Positions 58,859 through 60,796 of a DNA stretch of 60,796 bases are shown here, piece after piece. The position numbers were made by a program, and so were the translations under genes. This stretch comes from Cyclobacterium qasimii M12-11B. GTDB lineage: Bacteria; Bacteroidota; Bacteroidia; Cytophagales; Cyclobacteriaceae. How positions within the stretch are numbered: position 1 is the first letter of the stretch; the number at the start of each line of letters is the position of its first letter. The notes beneath the pieces were generated by a model that did no database searches, was not told the origin of the DNA, and saw only the letters and a program-made list of their open reading frames with translations. The stretch spans positions 1-60,796 of the forward strand of contig NZ_ATNM01000105.1 of assembly GCF_000427295.1 (NCBI RefSeq), given 5' to 3'.

Positions 58859-59368
58859 TTAATCCTCATCAAGTTGATGCCAGGTTTGAATTTCTAAAAT
58901 CTTATTTTCCTCGGTTTTGATGGCCATGTGGTACTCGTAAGAAATGGATTTTAAAGTTTTGCTATCCAGAGCTGAAAATACTGTCCATACCAAAGTCCAA
59001 TCTCCTTTTAAAATGCCACGATTTACACGAATACTGGTAAGTTTAGGTTCACTAAACGAAAGGTGGTTCATGAGGTTGTGCTCTGATTTCCAGTGGGTAA
59101 TCTCTTCAATACTGTTGTGAATAGAATCTGTATTCGTATTGATGCATTTAAATTCAGGATGGATAATTTCCTTTATATAGTCATAGCTTTCCAGCTGAAG
59201 CCCCTTAAGGTATTTTTTTATTAACTCTTGATCACTTCCCTCTGTAGGATTTTTAGTTACAGGAGGATTGCGATCATCCTTGTTTTTTTGAATCTGGTCC
59301 TCATATTTGCTTGAATACAAATATCCAGGAAGGAAAGCGAGTGCTAAAGAGTTTTTAATGTTGGTCAT
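58859..59368 (-). CDS. Exported NTF2/SnoaL-like protein
   Basis: A 169-aa protein with a short signal-like start (NSLALAFLPGYLYS). After a polar linker, EGSDQELIKKYLKGLQLESYDYI...IHPEFKC, GDWTLVWTVFSAL and ISYEYHMAIKTEENKILEIQTW follow the cone-shaped NTF2-like fold (nuclear transport factor 2 family). Catalytic residues not identifiable. Single gene, function unknown. Confidence 0.7.
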   Translation of the reverse strand: MTNIKNSLALAFLPGYLYSSKYEDQIQKNKDDRNPPVTKNPTEGSDQELIKKYLKGLQLESYDYIKEIIHPEFKCINTNTDSIHNSIEEITHWKSEHNLMNHLSFSEPKLTSIRVNRGILKGDWTLVWTVFSALDSKTLKSISYEYHMAIKTEENKILEIQTWHQLDED

Positions 59369-59783
59369 GTTCGGGTATCAATCTTAAAAGAATTATTTAA
59401 GGTGATTTATATGTAGATTTAATAGCAACATTTCAAATGGTAATGTTTTTATTTACAATTATACGCATAATAAATTCAATTTTAATGGTTTATTGGGTGA
59501 TATTTTGTAAATGGATGCTAGGGAATATAGCTTTATTTTTCAGCTTTTAATACGTTTTAAGCTACTTTTCTTTCATCATTGTACCAAGTTTAGGGCAATG
59601 AAAATTCCAAAAATGATAGAATGGGGATTTCTTAGGTTAGAATATCTTCCCTTTTGCACAGTGCATTTCAATGTTATGTAGATATTTAAGTACTGGAATA
59701 ACTCGATTTTATTTGAGTACTCATCTTTCCATTTTGAATTTTCTTAAATAGAAAAAGCTGTTTTTAGTGGTTTTAGGATAACC
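59369..59783. other. Intergenic region
   Basis: 415 bp, AT-rich, without gene or clear repeat. The NTF2-like gene promoter should lie near 59380. Confidence 0.4.
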
Positions 59784-60796
59784 TTAACCAAATTTTTTAA
59801 AGAAAATATTTTCAGCTTCTGATGTTCCTATAAGTATGATTTCGTCATCTTTATTTAAAACGGAATTGGGCTCTGGGTTTAAGATTAACTTACCTTTTTG
59901 TTGCAATGCAATGATGGTACATCCTGTAACCTGACGAACACATGAGGAGGCAATCGATTTACCTATCAGTTGATCAGGGACCTGTATTTTAATCAAATCA
60001 AGTCCTTCGGCAACCATTAGAATGTCACTTTTTTTCAATAAATTATAAATTGCGTTTGCACCCATTGAAGCATAGGACATTACAAAGTCCGCTCCTGCTC
60101 TATGCATGGTGTCCAGATTTCTTTCCTTGGTAGACCTGGTGATTATTTGAATGTCAGGCCTTAATTTTCTGCAATAAATACTGAGATAGGCATTGATGTC
60201 ATCATCGTGAGTAGTGATTATTACACATGGTGCATTATTGATTCCAGCTTCTACAAGGACCTCCAGGTTTGCCGCATCCCCATAAATGTATTTACCATTG
60301 GATTTGATTCTTTCTTTTTGTTTTTCAACTATTTTATATTCTAAATTTCTTGCTTCAAGGGCTTCACCAGTGGCCCTTCCTACTCTTCCTCCTCCGATGA
60401 TTAGAAGCGGGTAGGTAGTGTCTTTTTGGATACTAAAAAGTGCGTTGTACGCTTTGATTTGGTCAGAAGTTCCAGCCAAAACCAATACTGAGTTAGCGGT
60501 GATTATTTCATCAGGACGAGCTGTATGAAACGCACCTCTGACCCAAAAACCCAATACACTTACACCTACAGTCTCACGGAGCTTGGTTTCCCGTAAGCTT
60601 TTGCCGACCAAGATAGACCCTGAAACGGTAGCTTCTGCTATGCTTAATTCTTCAAATTTGCCAATTATCATAGCGTTGGCTTTGCCAACACTCGCCCTTC
60701 TTGAAAGTGATGTGCCCATCATTTTTCCCAGACTCAATACATTGTTACAACCTGCCAGACCGAGGATGTCCTCCGAGGCCTCAAAATTGCAGGTAG
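59784..60796 (-). CDS. Two-RCK K+ channel/TrkA-type protein (5' end outside window)
   Basis: The frame runs off the window edge; upstream residues TCNFEASEDILGLAGCNNV continue into the visible ORF, so the true start is outside. It contains the end of a first TrkA-N (RCK) domain, a TrkA-C domain (LSIAEATVSGSILVGKSLRET...VLVLAGTSDQ), a complete second Rossmann TrkA-N domain (PLLIIGGGRVGRATGEALEARN, VIITTHDDD) and a second TrkA-C (IKIQVPDQLIGKSIASS...DEIILIGTSE). This is the tandem ligand-binding part of K+ channels or Trk regulators, probably with membrane helices in the missing N-terminus. Confidence 0.86.
   Translation of the reverse strand, partial: TCNFEASEDILGLAGCNNVLSLGKMMGTSLSRRASVGKANAMIIGKFEELSIAEATVSGSILVGKSLRETKLRETVGVSVLGFWVRGAFHTARPDEIITANSVLVLAGTSDQIKAYNALFSIQKDTTYPLLIIGGGRVGRATGEALEARNLEYKIVEKQKERIKSNGKYIYGDAANLEVLVEAGINNAPCVIITTHDDDINAYLSIYCRKLRPDIQIITRSTKERNLDTMHRAGADFVMSYASMGANAIYNLLKKSDILMVAEGLDLIKIQVPDQLIGKSIASSCVRQVTGCTIIALQQKGKLILNPEPNSVLNKDDEIILIGTSEAENIFFKKFG

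Noticed and set aside
1-60796. CRISPR array, tRNA or rRNA genes, complete insertion sequence or prophage
   Set aside because: No regularly spaced short repeats, no cloverleaf or rRNA-like sequence and no transposase, integrase or phage structural gene was recognised.

Overview
The window is AT-rich DNA from a Bacteroidota chromosome, most likely a marine or soil member of the Cyclobacteriaceae (Cyclobacterium/Algoriphagus/Echinicola type). This rests on a hybrid two-component (HTCC) regulator, a T9SS-type C-terminal domain, TAnnTTTG-like promoters, the rsfS-ftsH pair beside a divergent birA, and many lipoproteins carrying signal peptidase II cysteines. It holds about 48 protein genes and no recognisable rRNA, tRNA, CRISPR array or complete insertion sequence.

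Layout. 1-3.4 kb: a secreted protein with MopE-like Asp-rich repeats (partial) and a secreted tandem alpha/beta-hydrolase. 3.4-10.4 kb: nnr, rnhB, a large GH63-type glucosidase, a glycosyltransferase and an LpxH-like phosphoesterase. 10.5-13.2 kb: a sensor kinase and an NtrC-type regulator. 13.4-21 kb: mostly housekeeping genes (FKBP isomerase, lpxH, ftsH, rsfS, birA, ahcY). 21.4-28.7 kb: DoxX and a Crp-family regulator, then an HTCC regulator whose stop overlaps the start of a GH29 alpha-L-fucosidase lipoprotein. 28.9-30.3 kb: a DUF1328 peptide and a HipA-like kinase/DUF3037 pair. 30.6-35.1 kb: a Crp-family regulator upstream of a TolC/HlyD/ABC-2 permease efflux operon. 35.3-42 kb: SOUL protein, YgiD-type dioxygenase, DUF975 protein, methyltransferase with a C-terminal winged helix, proC and an anchored alpha/beta-hydrolase. 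42-49.4 kb: peptidase and catabolic genes (M1 peptidase, creatininase family, Tat-exported TIM barrel, amidohydrolase, quinone reductase, Usp, thioesterase). 49.4-51.1 kb: two copies of a dispersed REP-like repeat bracketing two unknown membrane-associated genes. 51-61 kb: a second tandem hydrolase, a PhyH-type dioxygenase, a DbpA-like helicase, a DUF4136 lipoprotein, ribulokinase, an NTF2-like protein and a partial two-RCK K+ channel/TrkA protein.

The strongest overall signal is technical. At least twelve reading-frame breaks fall across eleven otherwise intact genes, nearly all in short A/T homopolymers and mostly one base missing. This fits a homopolymer-prone assembly far better than mass pseudogenisation. 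It probably also explains an apparent ProC-hydrolase fusion and an odd BirA tail. Broken genes are therefore annotated here as single frame-corrected loci, with the break position given.

Biologically, the best candidates for a second look are four. The HipA-like kinase/DUF3037 pair has no assigned function that I know. The HTCC is coupled to a lone fucosidase with no susCD pair. The Crp-linked ABC-2 exporter lacks an ATPase gene. Two tandem hydrolases show degenerate nucleophile elbows in opposite halves. I do not see a clearly novel defence or mobile system.
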